64,000 bases of DNA, taken from positions 80,765 to 144,764 of the forward strand of contig NZ_FQUW01000007.1 of the NCBI RefSeq assembly GCF_900129285.1, written 5' to 3'. This DNA is from Desulfofundulus australicus DSM 11792 (lineage in GTDB: Bacteria; Bacillota; Desulfotomaculia; Desulfotomaculales; Desulfovirgulaceae). Below, piece by piece: positions 25,341 through 35,208 of the stretch (positions are counted from its first letter, which is position 1; each line of letters begins with the position of its first letter). The translations under genes were made by a program, and so were the position numbers. The notes beneath the pieces are model-generated. The model was not told the DNA's origin and did no database searches. It saw nothing but the letters and a program-made list of their open reading frames with translations.

Positions 25341-27108
25341 TCCCCCTTTCCAGCAAGGGTTTACTCTTCTGTAACAATTTCTGCAGGTCGCCTAACACCC
25401 GGACTATACGCCCCTGATCACCAACCCGCTCTGCTTCGGCCAGCTCCTGTACCAGCCTTTCCCTCTGCTCCTGGAGATAGCTCCTTTCCACAGCCCGGGT
25501 CAGGTCGGAAATCATTTTAACCGGGTCACCCCCGGGTATTTTTTCCATTAACAAGCGGCTTAATAAGTGTTGCTCTTCTTCATTCAGCTCATCCATCCAC
25601 GCGGCTGGATCAACCCTCTCTCCCCGGCAGACAAGCGTAAAAATCCGGCGCAAACCGGGCTCCCGGGGGAAGGATTCTCCCAGGCGCTGGCGTACTTCCT
25701 GCACATAAGCCGGATAATGTAACAACAACTGCAGAAGAAACAATTCCGCCTTATTATAGGCGTTTGCTAATATATTATGCTTATTTTTAGCAATTTTATC
25801 CGAATTTAACCATTTTCTTCCCGGGTTTTTATTAAATCGCCGTAAAGCATCTCTCACCGCTTCCCAGCTTAAGCTCAGGCGGGCAGCTACCCGCCTGATA
25901 CCCTCTTCCCGCTCTGCTTCCCCGGGCATGGCCGCCAGGTTTGGCAGGACCTGAGCCAGCAGGGAAGCGGAACTTCCACCATTTTTTGCAGCCTGGTTTA
26001 GTTTATAATCCAGTAAAGGAGCTGCCGTTTCTACCAGTTGCTGCCATTTTTCTCCGCCATGCTGCCTGATATATTCATCCGGATCCTTTCCTTCGGGAAT
26101 GGTAACCACGCGCACACGAAAGCCAATCTGCTGCAAAAGATCCAGTCCCCGGATAGAAGCGGCAACTCCTGCTGTATCCGCATCGTAAGCAATTACCACA
26201 TCCCTGGTATAACGGGACAAAAGATGACCCTGTTCCGCAGTAAGACTGGTCCCCAGGGAAGCCACCACGTTACGAACACCATGCTGGTAGGCGGTAATCA
26301 CATCCATATACCCTTCCATGATGATGGCATAGCCCTTTTCCCGGATAGCAGCTCTGGTCAGATGCAGGCCGAAAAGCAATTTCCCCTTATTGAAGATTGA
26401 ACTCTCAGGGGAATTCAAATACTTTGGCTGGCTGTCATCCAGCACCCGTCCCCCGAAACCAACTACCCTTCCCTGGGCATTATATATGGGAAAGATCAGG
26501 CGGTTTCTAAACCGGTCGTAAAGCTTTCCCCGCTCCCCCCTGGTTAAAAGACCCAGATCCACAGCCCGGTGCAAAGAACAGTTGCGGGAGGCAAGAAACT
26601 GTAACAGGGTATCCCACCCGGGAGGAGCATAACCCAGTTGAAATATCTCCCGGGTATGCCGGGACACTCCCCGCCTTTCCAGGTAGCTGCGGGCTTCCTC
26701 TGCCTCCGGCCGGTGGATGAGAAAATGGTGGTAAAAGTCCCGCACCATAGCGTTAATTTCCCAGGCCTGTTCCTCCAGCCAGGCCCGTGTCCCCTCCCGG
26801 TGCCTTTCAGTACGTGGTACGGTAATGCCGGCCTGCCTCGCCAGCCGGTATACCGCCTCGGGAAAAGTAAGGTTTTCCTGCAGCATTAAAAATTTAAAGA
26901 CGTTACCACCCGTCCCGCAGCCAAAACAGTAAAAGATTTGCTTCTCCGGGCTTACGGTAAAGGACGGATCCCTCTCCTGGTGAAAGGGGCAAATACCGAC
27001 AAAATTTTTTCCCTTCTTCTCCAGGCGAACATATTCACCAATTACCTGCACAATATCAGTAGCCTGGCGAACGGATTCCACCACTTCATCAGGGATTAAG
27101 CCACCCAT
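25333..27108 (-). CDS. dnaG: DNA primase DnaG
   Basis: Primase makes the RNA primers for replication. The N-terminal zinc finger ([11 protein letters not shown] ... FYCFGCG), the RNAP-like middle region, the TOPRIM core ([27 protein letters not shown]) and a C-terminal helicase-binding part make about 591 residues, normal size. I chose ATG 27108, which has AAGGGTGA 5 nt upstream and matches the family start [10 protein letters not shown]. The longer frame lacks support. Confidence 0.97.
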   Translation of the reverse strand: MGGLIPDEVVESVRQATDIVQVIGEYVRLEKKGKNFVGICPFHQERDPSFTVSPEKQIFYCFGCGTGGNVFKFLMLQENLTFPEAVYRLARQAGITVPRTERHREGTRAWLEEQAWEINAMVRDFYHHFLIHRPEAEEARSYLERRGVSRHTREIFQLGYAPPGWDTLLQFLASRNCSLHRAVDLGLLTRGERGKLYDRFRNRLIFPIYNAQGRVVGFGGRVLDDSQPKYLNSPESSIFNKGKLLFGLHLTRAAIREKGYAIIMEGYMDVITAYQHGVRNVVASLGTSLTAEQGHLLSRYTRDVVIAYDADTAGVAASIRGLDLLQQIGFRVRVVTIPEGKDPDEYIRQHGGEKWQQLVETAAPLLDYKLNQAAKNGGSSASLLAQVLPNLAAMPGEAEREEGIRRVAARLSLSWEAVRDALRRFNKNPGRKWLNSDKIAKNKHNILANAYNKAELFLLQLLLHYPAYVQEVRQRLGESFPREPGLRRIFTLVCRGERVDPAAWMDELNEEEQHLLSRLLMEKIPGGDPVKMISDLTRAVERSYLQEQRERLVQELAEAERVGDQGRIVRVLGDLQKLLQKSKPLLERGNE

Positions 27109-27210
27109 GGGAATCACCCTTCTAACCCATCCCAGGAGCGTCACGTCCCTCTGTGAAAGAGGTATTCGCTATCACTATAGATTTTCCTCCCCAAACCTTC
27201 GACAATTTTT

Positions 27211-28212
27211 CTACGACACGGGAAAAGCCCGGGGAATAAAGAGACGGGAGAACTGGGCAATAGCGAAATGATCGGTCATACCCGCAATGTAATCACAGAC
27301 AACCCTTTCCACTCCCATTTCCTCGACTTTCTTAAGTTGTTCCGGGGGTAAAGCTTCCGGGTGCCTGGTGAAATAGAAGTACAGGTACTGAACCACGTTT
27401 TTGGCTTTAGCTTCCTCTTTTTTGGCCTCCGAGCCCACATAAACGCGAGCAAAAAGGAAGGCACGCAATTCATCTGTAGCCTGCTGGACCTCGGAGCTCA
27501 TGGAAATCACCGGTTTATCCCAGCTGTTGTTGATCAGATCCAGAACCATGGTATTAATGCGCTCCCGGTGTGTACGCCCCAGGACATCAAGGCAGGCCCG
27601 GGGCAGATCATTTAAAGTAAGAATGCCGCTCCGGATGGCATCGTCAATGTCATGGTTAATATAGGCTACGCGATCACAAATTCTCACCACCTGTCCTTCC
27701 AGAGTAACCGGTCTGCCGGGGCCAGTATGGTTCAAAATCCCATCCCGTACTTCCCGGGTAAGGTTGAGACCCTTTCCCCCTTCCAGTTCATCCACGATTC
27801 GCAAGCTCTGCTCGTTATGGCGAAAGCCAGGGGGGTAGACTTCATTTAAAGCTTCTTCCCCAATATGACCAAAAGGGGTATGCCCCAGGTCATGTCCCAG
27901 GGCAATGGCTTCGGTAAGGTCTTCATTTAAGCGCAACGCCTTGGCCACCGTGCGGGAAATTTGAGCCACTTCAAGAGTATGGGTAAGCCGGGTGCGGTAA
28001 TGATCGCCTTCAGGGATGATAAATACTTGAGTTTTTCCTTTTAAACGGCGAAAACTTTTGGAATGGATAATCCTATCCCTATCCCGCTGAAAAGCGGTGC
28101 GTACCTGGCAGGGTTCCTCGGGGTACAGACGACCGGCACTGGCCGAGCTGCAACAGGCATAGGGAGATAACTGCTGTTCCTCCAGCCTTTCGGTACGTTC
28201 TCGAATGTTCAT
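27211..28212 (-). CDS. dgt: dGTP triphosphohydrolase-like HD protein
   Basis: A 333-residue HD-domain dNTPase. RDRDRIIHSKSFRRLKGKTQVF and the metal-binding HD pair in AIALGHDLGHTPFGHIGE are diagnostic, and VAYINHDIDDAIRSG completes the site. It hydrolyses dNTPs to nucleoside and triphosphate. It stands between dnaG and the flavoprotein with its own SD (GGGGTGA). Placement next to dnaG-sigA is usual in clostridia. Confidence 0.92.
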   Translation of the reverse strand: MNIRERTERLEEQQLSPYACCSSASAGRLYPEEPCQVRTAFQRDRDRIIHSKSFRRLKGKTQVFIIPEGDHYRTRLTHTLEVAQISRTVAKALRLNEDLTEAIALGHDLGHTPFGHIGEEALNEVYPPGFRHNEQSLRIVDELEGGKGLNLTREVRDGILNHTGPGRPVTLEGQVVRICDRVAYINHDIDDAIRSGILTLNDLPRACLDVLGRTHRERINTMVLDLINNSWDKPVISMSSEVQQATDELRAFLFARVYVGSEAKKEEAKAKNVVQYLYFYFTRHPEALPPEQLKKVEEMGVERVVCDYIAGMTDHFAIAQFSRLFIPRAFPVS

Positions 28213-28231
28213 TTTATCACCCCGACGAAAA

Positions 28232-28262
28232 ACCCCCGGGGCCGTATTAAAAAACCGGGGGT
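28232..28262 (-). terminator. Terminator after the flavoprotein gene
   Basis: ACCCCCGG (28232-28239) pairs with CCGGGGGT (28255-28262); on the minus strand TTTTTCG follows. It separates the flavoprotein from dgt. Confidence 0.85.
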
Positions 28263-28269
28263 ATTGACT

Positions 28270-28893
28270 CTATCCGCCCGCTGCCCGGGACCTTTTACGC
28301 AAATCCCGGGTAGCCAGAGCCACTTCCACCACCCGCCGGGCCAGAATTTTTGCCCGCTGCAATCCCAGGATATCCTCACTGGCGGGATCCTGGGCGCAGG
28401 CGCCCTGATGCCCGGCATCATACTCCAGGTAACCGTCCCCCACCACGGTCATTCCCTGGCAGAGCATCATATCGTGCATTGTTCTAAGGGCAGTCTCCTG
28501 ACCGCCAAAGCGGGAGCCACCTACCGTTAATGCCCCGCCGACAACATTAATAAGGGCTTTTTCCCGGCGCAAAAGACGGGTGCGATCCCAGAAAGCTTTT
28601 AAATGAGAGGAAACAGTGCTGAAATAAACAGGGCTTCCCATAATGATACCATCGGCCTGGCGCATTAAATTGAAAATCTCTTCCAGACGGGTTCCGGAAA
28701 AACATTTCCCGGTACAGGGATCCGAGCAAACAGTACAGTAAGGAACCTTTAATTCTGCCAGAACCTCGGAAACCTGACAAAAGTTAAATCTTGCACCCGC
28801 AGCTTCCACCACTTCCCTGGTGGCCAGCAGCATCTGGGCAGTACTGCCTGTGCGGCGAGGACTGCCGTTAATAGCCAGAACCAGCATCTTCAA
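28270..28893 (-). CDS. Iron-sulfur flavoprotein / NAD(P)H-dependent FMN reductase family
   Basis: A 207-residue flavodoxin-fold protein. The FMN phosphate loop is INGSPRRTGST (about 8-18), the second flavin contact GSPVYFSTVSSHLKAFWDR (about 87-105), and a compact cysteine cluster YCTVCSDPCTGKC (about 52-64) is placed as in methanogen-type iron-sulfur flavoproteins, which bind a 4Fe-4S centre. Such proteins move electrons between ferredoxin and oxygen or other acceptors in anaerobes. The physiological partner is unknown. Confidence 0.87.
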   Translation of the reverse strand: MKMLVLAINGSPRRTGSTAQMLLATREVVEAAGARFNFCQVSEVLAELKVPYCTVCSDPCTGKCFSGTRLEEIFNLMRQADGIIMGSPVYFSTVSSHLKAFWDRTRLLRREKALINVVGGALTVGGSRFGGQETALRTMHDMMLCQGMTVVGDGYLEYDAGHQGACAQDPASEDILGLQRAKILARRVVEVALATRDLRKRSRAAGG

Positions 28894-28997
28894 ACCCTCT
28901 CTTAAAAAACTTAAACAATGTTATTTTACCTGTAAAAAAAATTTCCTTCCTTAAAATTTTAAAAAAAATTATTCCCGGTGAAATAAATTTAGACCTT

Positions 28998-29579
28998 TTA
29001 AGGGCTTCTAAGGCGAACTTGAGCCATTAAAGTATAGATAGGACCACCGGGAGTAAGCTTGCTTTGCATAAGGTCCACTGAACCCACCTGCATCCAGCCC
29101 AGATTATCATAGTCAGGGCCAAGCTGGCGCACCATGGTCATCAATTCCGGTGCCCCCCGGAGTGAGCGCAACCTGGCCAGGGTCAGGTGGGGTGAAAAAG
29201 ACCGCCCCGGTAGCGGTATCCCGAATGGCAGCATCGCCCCGGCCACCAACCGGTGAATTTCCCACAACTCATTCTCCCCGCCAGCAACCCCCGCCCAGAG
29301 TACCCGGGGATGCCGGGCATCCGGGAATACACCCAGACCACCCAGTTGCAGGGTAAAAAATTTCCGGTCAAGCAGAGCCCCCTGCACCGCTGAAATGAGA
29401 GCGTCAATTATAGCCACATCCACTTCACCTAAAAAGTGAACAGTTAAATGCAGGTTTTCCCTTCCCACCCATTTGGCATCCACCCCTGTTCCCCGCAGCT
29501 GCTTTTGAATCTCCCAGAGCCGGTCTTTAATCTCATCGGGAAGATTTATGGCCCAGAAAAGCCTTAAGGTTTTACCCAT
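28998..29579 (-). CDS. thpR: RNA 2',3'-cyclic phosphodiesterase ThpR
   Basis: A 2H phosphoesterase of 193 residues with the two HxT motifs HLTVHFLG and HLTLARL and the start LRLFWAINLPDEIK. It opens 2',3'-cyclic phosphates on RNA ends, and was once called 2'-5' RNA ligase. The ATG at 29579 overlaps the HD-GYP stop by 8 bp and matches the family N terminus; the longer frame upstream runs through the neighbouring gene. Confidence 0.92.
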   Translation of the reverse strand: MGKTLRLFWAINLPDEIKDRLWEIQKQLRGTGVDAKWVGRENLHLTVHFLGEVDVAIIDALISAVQGALLDRKFFTLQLGGLGVFPDARHPRVLWAGVAGGENELWEIHRLVAGAMLPFGIPLPGRSFSPHLTLARLRSLRGAPELMTMVRQLGPDYDNLGWMQVGSVDLMQSKLTPGGPIYTLMAQVRLRSP

Positions 29580-30582
29580 CTCTTCCCTCCTCTTCCTCGC
29601 TATATTCACCAAGCATGCGTAAAAAGGCTTTAACCACCCGGGGGTCAAACTGGCTCCCGGCATTGCGCTTCAACTCCTCGATGGCTTCCGGTAACGGCAA
29701 CGCCGGGCGGTAACGGCGATCGGAGGTCATGGCATCAAAGGCGTCGGCCACAGCCAGAATCCGGCTTAACAGGGGGATTTCCTCTCCCCGCAACCCCTGC
29801 GGGTAACCCTTCCCATCAAAGCGTTCATGATGGGCCAGGACTACCGGAACTACATCCCCCAGCCAGCTTATATGGGATAAGATGGCAGCCCCCATTTCAG
29901 GGTGTTTGGTAATCAGCTTGAATTCATCTGCGCTCAAAGCTCCCGCCTTGTTAAGAATATTTTCCGGTACACCGATTTTACCCACGTCGTGTACAATGCC
30001 GCATATGTAAGCCAGATCAACTTCTTTCTCATCCAGACCCAGAGCCTCCGCAATCATGCGGGCATATTCCGCCACCTTTTCACTATGGCCCATTGTGTAC
30101 TGATCCCGTGCTCCAATGGCTTCGGCGAAAGCATAGATGGTTTCAAACTGTTCCGAAATGGTGGTCAAACGGTTGCTAATTGTTTTCTTCAGCAGATTCC
30201 GGTTCTGGAAGAAATTGTAATATACAGCGCAGGCCCCCAATATCTTCTTGCTGCGGTTAGTTATAAGGGAAGTATCAGCCAGGAAAAATTTGGGTAGCAT
30301 GTGTGACCCTGTTTTTATTTCTTCCAGGCGTAAAGAAAACTCCCGGCCTGTTTCCAGGGTTTCAATCAAGGCACTGGTATACCTGCCCCTGCGATCAAAT
30401 TTTTTGCCCTGAAAAAGGATGTCGATCAGGGGACGGTAAGCGGCTTCTTCTTTATTTATTCCCAGTTCCCTTTCTGATGCCCTGTTAAAATAGATTAAAT
30501 ACCCCCTGCGGTCAATAACCAGCACCGGACAGGGCAGGTTGTTCAAGACCTGCTCTTCCAGAGATACCCCTTCATCATCCAT
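29572..30582 (-). CDS. PAS domain and HD-GYP domain protein
   Basis: A 336-residue signalling protein. A PAS domain fills about residues 10-120 (LPCPVLVIDRRGYLIYFNRA start) and an HD-GYP phosphodiesterase domain about 145-325, with HSEKVAEYARMIAEALG, ICGIVHDVGKIGVP, HPEMGAAIL, HHERFDGKGYPQGLRGEEIP and ADAFDAM intact. It should break down cyclic di-GMP, or act on a related dinucleotide, in response to a PAS-bound signal. No membrane segment is evident. The upstream region holds the hairpin and repeat copy B. Confidence 0.93.
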   Translation of the reverse strand: MDDEGVSLEEQVLNNLPCPVLVIDRRGYLIYFNRASERELGINKEEAAYRPLIDILFQGKKFDRRGRYTSALIETLETGREFSLRLEEIKTGSHMLPKFFLADTSLITNRSKKILGACAVYYNFFQNRNLLKKTISNRLTTISEQFETIYAFAEAIGARDQYTMGHSEKVAEYARMIAEALGLDEKEVDLAYICGIVHDVGKIGVPENILNKAGALSADEFKLITKHPEMGAAILSHISWLGDVVPVVLAHHERFDGKGYPQGLRGEEIPLLSRILAVADAFDAMTSDRRYRPALPLPEAIEELKRNAGSQFDPRVVKAFLRMLGEYSEEEEGRDG

Positions 30583-30970
30583 ACCGCGTCCCCTTTCTGT
30601 TAAAGGACTGCTATTAATTTTCTCTCTTTTTCGCCTTTTTCCTGTAAACTGTCCTGCAAATTATGAACCCTCCCAATAAAGGAGGGTTCCAGCTTGTAGA
30701 CAAAGTATTTCCGGGATGTGCCCTGGTTTTAGTCGTCGCTCCCGGTCGTATCGCTGGCCGGGCCAAAAGGCCCCGGCTCCGGTCTTCGGCGGGTACCGGC
30801 CACATTCACACATCCTGTGTTCAGGTGGCCTCCGCGGACATCCTGTCCGCGGCACGGGCCTGGCCCGGCAGCGCTCACTCCAGGTCGCTCCTCCTTTAAA
30901 ACCAGGGCACATGGGGAGTTTGTCATCAATCTGGGTTCAGGTTTAGCTCAATAATTTGGGCAAGTTACTG
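30583..30970. other. Intergenic region with hairpin and palindromic repeat copy B
   Basis: No gene is seen in these 388 bp. GAACCCTCC (30665-30673) and GGAGGGTTC (30681-30689) form a perfect hairpin without a T-run. The rest is mostly the repeat described separately. Confidence 0.8.
30693..30925. repeat. Dispersed palindromic repeat, copy B (long form)
   Basis: The element is bounded by a perfect 16-bp inverted repeat, ATGTGCCCTGGTTTTA (30716-30731) and its complement at 30897-30912; weaker symmetry continues outward (GACAAA on both ends). Between the arms shared with copy A (1840-1975) lies about 90 bp extra, rich in small hairpins: GGCCaaaaGGCC, ACACatcctGTGT and CCGCGGACatcctGTCCGCGG. It lies just downstream of ppdK, as copy A does of tatA. 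Confidence 0.85.
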
Positions 30971-33613
30971 TTAGCCATTCTTTATCCTGGCCTGAGCTGC
31001 TGCCAGGCGGGCTATGGGAACACGGAAGGGAGAGCAGCTGACATAATTCAGCCCTATACGGTGGCAGAATTCAATGGAGCTGGGCTCGCCGCCGTGCTCA
31101 CCACAGATACCAATCACCAGATCGGGTTTGGTCTGGCGGCCCAGATCGACACATATTTTCATTAACTTACCCACGCCGGTCTGATCCAGAACGATGAAGG
31201 GGTTTTCCGGCAGAATTTTTTTCTCTACATATTCATGCAGGAACTTGCCCTCGGCATCATCCCGGGAAAAACCAAAGGTAGTCTGAGTCAGGTCATTGGT
31301 ACCAAAGGAGAAGAAATCCGCTTCCCGGGCAATTTCATCGGCCAGCAGGGCCGCACGGGGTATTTCAATCATGGTTCCCACACTGTACTCAAAATTTACA
31401 CCTGTCTCTTTCATTACCTGTTCGGCTACTTCGTTGACCAGTTGACGGAGCAAAGCCAGCTCCTTCACATCACCAACCAGAGGGATTTCCACCTCCGGGA
31501 AAACCCTCACGCCCTCCTTCACCAGCTGGGCCGTAGCCTGGAAAATGGCCCTGGCCTGCATGGCGTAAACTTCCGGGAAAGTTATACCCAGGCGGCAACC
31601 CCGGTGGCCCAGCATAGGGTTAAATTCAGCAAGCACCCTTACTTTCTTTAACAATTCTTCTTTTTTCTGCAGCTCCTCATCATTGCCGCCGGTGAGGCGG
31701 AGACGGGTAATTTCCACCGCCAGCTCTTCCGCGTTGGGCAGGAATTCATGGAGAGGGGGATCCAGCAGGCGGATGGTTACCGGTAAACCCTCCATGGCCT
31801 TTAAAATACCGTAAAAGTCACCCTGCTGCATGGGTAATAGCTTATCCAGGGCGGCCTGCCTTTCCCGGGTGCTGGTGGCCAGGATCATTTCCTGAACTAT
31901 GGGCAACCGGTCGGGAGCCATAAACATGTGTTCCGTACGGGTGAGACCGATCCCCTCTGCCCCAAAAGCACGCGCCCTGGCTGCATCTTCCGGCGTATCC
32001 GCATTGGCCCTTACGCCCAGGGTACGAATTTCATCGGCCCATTGAAGCAATTCGAGAAACTCGGGCGATAGCTCGGGATCAATTAGGGGTACCTCGCCGA
32101 GAATTACCTGGCCGGTGGAGCCGTCAATGGAAATGACATCTCCCTTTTTTATCACCAGGTCATTAACGCGGAATTCGCCTGCCTCATAATCTATGCGTAT
32201 GGCCTCACAACCGCAAACGCAGGGCTTGCCCATTCCCCGGGCCACCACTGCAGCGTGGCTGGTCATCCCTCCCCGGGAGGTAAGCACCCCCTGGGAAGCA
32301 ACTATACCATGTATGTCGTCAGGAGTAGTCTCTGTACGAACCAGGATAACCTTCTCCCCCTGGTTGCCCAGTATTTCCGCCTCATCGGCATCAAAAACCA
32401 CTTTACCGCTGGCTGCACCGGGCGAAGCAGGCAGGCCCCTGGCAATCACCTCCACGCTGCTCCGGGGATCGATACGACGGTGCAACAGCTGATCCAGCTG
32501 GGCAGGTTCAACCCGCATGATGGCCTCTTCTTTACTAATCAATCCTTCATGAACCATATCAACAGCAATTTTAACGGCTGCCTGGGCGGTACGTTTACCG
32601 GTCCGGGTCTGCAGGATGTACAGCTTTCCCCGTTCAATGGTAAACTCTATATCCTGCATGTTCCGGTAATGCTTCTCCAACTGCTCGCATATGGAGACAA
32701 ACTGCTGGTAAACTGCGGGCATTTCCACCTCCAAGTCAGAAATTGGCCGTGGAGTACGAATACCCGCCACCACGTCTTCACCCTGGGCGTTGATCAGGTA
32801 TTCCCCGTAAAGCTGCCGGGCACCGGTTGCCGGATCCCGGGTGAAGGCCACCCCGGTACCGCAGTCATCTCCCAGGTTACCAAAAACCATTACCTGAATG
32901 TTAACGGCAGTACCAAGGTCGTCGGGGATCTTATTGATCCGGCGATAGACTATGGCCCGGTCATTATTCCAGGAGTTAAATACGGCATAAATAGCCATAA
33001 ATAGCTGCTCAACAGGATCCTGGGGGAAAGGTCGCCCGGTTTCCCTTTCTATCAGGGCCTTATATTCAGCAGCCACCTGCTCCAGATCCTCAACCGGCAA
33101 TTCCTGATCAAGATTTACTCCCCGGCGCTCCTTGCATTTTTCCAGAATGCGCTCAAACCTGGCATGTTCAATACCCAGAACCACATCACCAAACATGTTC
33201 AGGAACCGGCGATAGCAGTCAAAAGCAAACCGCCTGCCGGCAGCCCGGCCCAGGCCTTCTACCGTCTGGTCGTTTAACCCCAGGTTGAGCACTGTATCCA
33301 TCATTCCGGGCATGGACACAGGTGCCCCCGAGCGCACGCTAACCAGCAGGGGATTGGCAGGATCGCCAAACCGCCGGCCCGTTTTTTCCTCCAGAACCCG
33401 CATTTTTTCCCGCACCTGTTCTTCCATCCCGGGCGGGAATTGCCGGCCGCCAAGGTAGAACTCCTTGCAGGCCTCTGTGGTAATAATCATACCGGGCGGG
33501 ACAGGCAGGCCGATATTGGTCATCTCCGCCAGGTTCGCCCCTTTACCACCAAGGAGATTTTTCATATCGGCACGGCCTTCTTCAAACAGGTAGACATACT
33601 TTTTATTTGACAT
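30971..33613 (-). CDS. ppdK: Pyruvate, phosphate dikinase
   Basis: An 880-residue PPDK interconverting pyruvate + ATP + Pi and PEP + AMP + PPi. The N-terminal nucleotide-grasp domain ([22 protein letters not shown]), the phosphohistidine motif [19 protein letters not shown] and the PEP-binding barrel ([19 protein letters not shown] region, [21 protein letters not shown]) are complete. ATG 33613 has GGGGGGAAAG upstream and matches the family start [13 protein letters not shown]. It overlaps the gene of its own regulatory kinase/phosphatase. Confidence 0.97.
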   Translation of the reverse strand: MSNKKYVYLFEEGRADMKNLLGGKGANLAEMTNIGLPVPPGMIITTEACKEFYLGGRQFPPGMEEQVREKMRVLEEKTGRRFGDPANPLLVSVRSGAPVSMPGMMDTVLNLGLNDQTVEGLGRAAGRRFAFDCYRRFLNMFGDVVLGIEHARFERILEKCKERRGVNLDQELPVEDLEQVAAEYKALIERETGRPFPQDPVEQLFMAIYAVFNSWNNDRAIVYRRINKIPDDLGTAVNIQVMVFGNLGDDCGTGVAFTRDPATGARQLYGEYLINAQGEDVVAGIRTPRPISDLEVEMPAVYQQFVSICEQLEKHYRNMQDIEFTIERGKLYILQTRTGKRTAQAAVKIAVDMVHEGLISKEEAIMRVEPAQLDQLLHRRIDPRSSVEVIARGLPASPGAASGKVVFDADEAEILGNQGEKVILVRTETTPDDIHGIVASQGVLTSRGGMTSHAAVVARGMGKPCVCGCEAIRIDYEAGEFRVNDLVIKKGDVISIDGSTGQVILGEVPLIDPELSPEFLELLQWADEIRTLGVRANADTPEDAARARAFGAEGIGLTRTEHMFMAPDRLPIVQEMILATSTRERQAALDKLLPMQQGDFYGILKAMEGLPVTIRLLDPPLHEFLPNAEELAVEITRLRLTGGNDEELQKKEELLKKVRVLAEFNPMLGHRGCRLGITFPEVYAMQARAIFQATAQLVKEGVRVFPEVEIPLVGDVKELALLRQLVNEVAEQVMKETGVNFEYSVGTMIEIPRAALLADEIAREADFFSFGTNDLTQTTFGFSRDDAEGKFLHEYVEKKILPENPFIVLDQTGVGKLMKICVDLGRQTKPDLVIGICGEHGGEPSSIEFCHRIGLNYVSCSPFRVPIARLAAAQARIKNG

Positions 33614-34436
33614 GCCTTTCCCCCCTGTAATAGATTTCCAGCACGCGGCTGGCCGTCTCTTCCACCGCTTTGTTGGTAACATCAATTATTGAGCATTTTA
33701 CCTGACGCATAATACCTTCGGCATATTCCAGCTCCTGTAATATGCGTTCCATGCTGGCGTAATTTGCCCTGGATGCAAGCCCCAGAGCCTTAAGACGTTC
33801 CCGGCGAATTTCATTAAGCTGCTGTGGCTGGATGGTCAGGCCGATAATCCGGTGAGGTGGTAACTTAAAGATTTCTTCCGGCGGCGCCACCTCCGGCACC
33901 AGGGGAACATTTGCCGCCTTTATGGCCTTGTGAGCCAGGTACATACACAAAGGAGTTTTAGAGGTCCGGCTGACACCAATAACCACCACATCGGCCCGCA
34001 AAATTCCCCGGGGATCCTTGCCGTCATCGTACTTAACAGCAAACTCCACTGCTTCTACTTTCCGGAAGTAATCCTCGTCGACGCGGCGAACCAGCCCGGG
34101 TTCCATTTTCGGCCTTTGACCACCCACCCGGGTTAAGGCATCCAGCATGGGAGTCAATATGTCTACCGCAGGTATGTTGTATTTACGTGCCTCCCTTTCC
34201 AGTGCTTCCCGAAGTTCTGGAACAACCAGGGTATAGGCTATGACACTGGGCCTTGTGCTGGCCTCCTGCACGATTTCAACGATTTCTTCCACATCATGCA
34301 CGAATGGCACCCGGTGGATATCTCCTACACCGGAGTTGAACTGGCTGGCCGCCGCCCGGGCCACCAGCTCCGCCGTTTCACCTATGGAATCGGAGATGAT
34401 ATAAATCACCGGGTGTGTATTACTGGTCGTGGTAAT
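33603..34436 (-). CDS. Pyruvate, phosphate dikinase regulatory protein (kinase/pyrophosphorylase)
   Basis: A DUF299-type bifunctional regulator that inactivates PPDK by ADP-dependent phosphorylation and reactivates it with phosphate. [20 protein letters not shown] is the family N terminus; the P-loop [15 protein letters not shown] and the C-terminal [15 protein letters not shown] follow. The start is unusual: GGGGGAGG is followed 5 nt later by ATT (34434-34436), not ATG, GTG or TTG. A TTG at 34475 has no SD and lies inside ccpN; a GTG at 34409 is 33 nt from the SD. It overlaps ppdK by 11 bp. Confidence 0.93.
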   Translation of the reverse strand: MTTTSNTHPVIYIISDSIGETAELVARAAASQFNSGVGDIHRVPFVHDVEEIVEIVQEASTRPSVIAYTLVVPELREALEREARKYNIPAVDILTPMLDALTRVGGQRPKMEPGLVRRVDEDYFRKVEAVEFAVKYDDGKDPRGILRADVVVIGVSRTSKTPLCMYLAHKAIKAANVPLVPEVAPPEEIFKLPPHRIIGLTIQPQQLNEIRRERLKALGLASRANYASMERILQELEYAEGIMRQVKCSIIDVTNKAVEETASRVLEIYYRGERHVK

Positions 34437-34449
34437 GGTTACCTCCCCC

Positions 34450-35094
34450 TTAGTTTCCTTCTCCCAGCTCAACAAAGAGGCGAGTAATGTTGGTTTTACT
34501 CAGGCGACCGATGACTTCCAGCTCTTTGGTCTTGTCGCCCTCCTCCACGGGGCGTACCACCGGGAGGGCATCCACCTCGTGGGTAATAAGTTTCTTGGCC
34601 GCCGCCCATACCGAATCATCAGGGCCAACGGTAATTACGTTGGGCATCCGGGTCATCACAACACCCACGGGTAATTTATGAATGTCCTGCCCCCCCAGGG
34701 TAATTTTCAACAGGTCCTTTCGCGAGATGACCCCCTCCAGAATCCCTCCCTCCCGGACCACAATCAGCGTCCCCACATCCTCGATGAACATAGTAACCAC
34801 CGCATCATACACCGAACAATGTTCCGAAACGACCACGGGTACAGACTTTATTTCTCCTACCTTGATGCGGTGAAGTTTCTCGGCAATCACCCTGTTCGGG
34901 CTTTTGCCACTGTAATAATAGCCCACCCGGGGGCGAGCTTCCAGAAGCCCGGCCATGGTCAAAATGGCCATATCAGGACGCAGGGTGGCCCGGGTGAGGG
35001 AGAGGCGCTCGGCAATTTGCTCACCGGTAATGGGACCTTCCTTTTTGACAATCTCCAAAATGGCTTCCTGTCGCTTGGAAAGTTCCAATTTCAT
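34450..35094 (-). CDS. ccpN: CcpN-like repressor: winged helix with two CBS domains
   Basis: A 214-residue regulator: an N-terminal HTH ([20 protein letters not shown], then [17 protein letters not shown]) and two CBS domains (about 80-135 and 145-205) that probably bind adenine nucleotides. Its Bacillus relative CcpN represses gluconeogenic genes. Here it precedes the PPDK regulator and ppdK in one operon, the setting in many clostridia, so it probably controls PEP synthesis. AT-rich sequence upstream (35100-35170) likely holds the promoter, with TATAAC at about 35126. Confidence 0.9.
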   Translation of the reverse strand: MKLELSKRQEAILEIVKKEGPITGEQIAERLSLTRATLRPDMAILTMAGLLEARPRVGYYYSGKSPNRVIAEKLHRIKVGEIKSVPVVVSEHCSVYDAVVTMFIEDVGTLIVVREGGILEGVISRKDLLKITLGGQDIHKLPVGVVMTRMPNVITVGPDDSVWAAAKKLITHEVDALPVVRPVEEGDKTKELEVIGRLSKTNITRLFVELGEGN

Positions 35095-35208
35095 CGCCCC
35101 TTAAAAGAGCAATTATATTATTATGTTATACTAATCGGCCCTAATATATTTAATGTTATATAATATTATATATTCCTCCCGGATTTTCCTCCTGCATCAA
35201 CCCAAATA

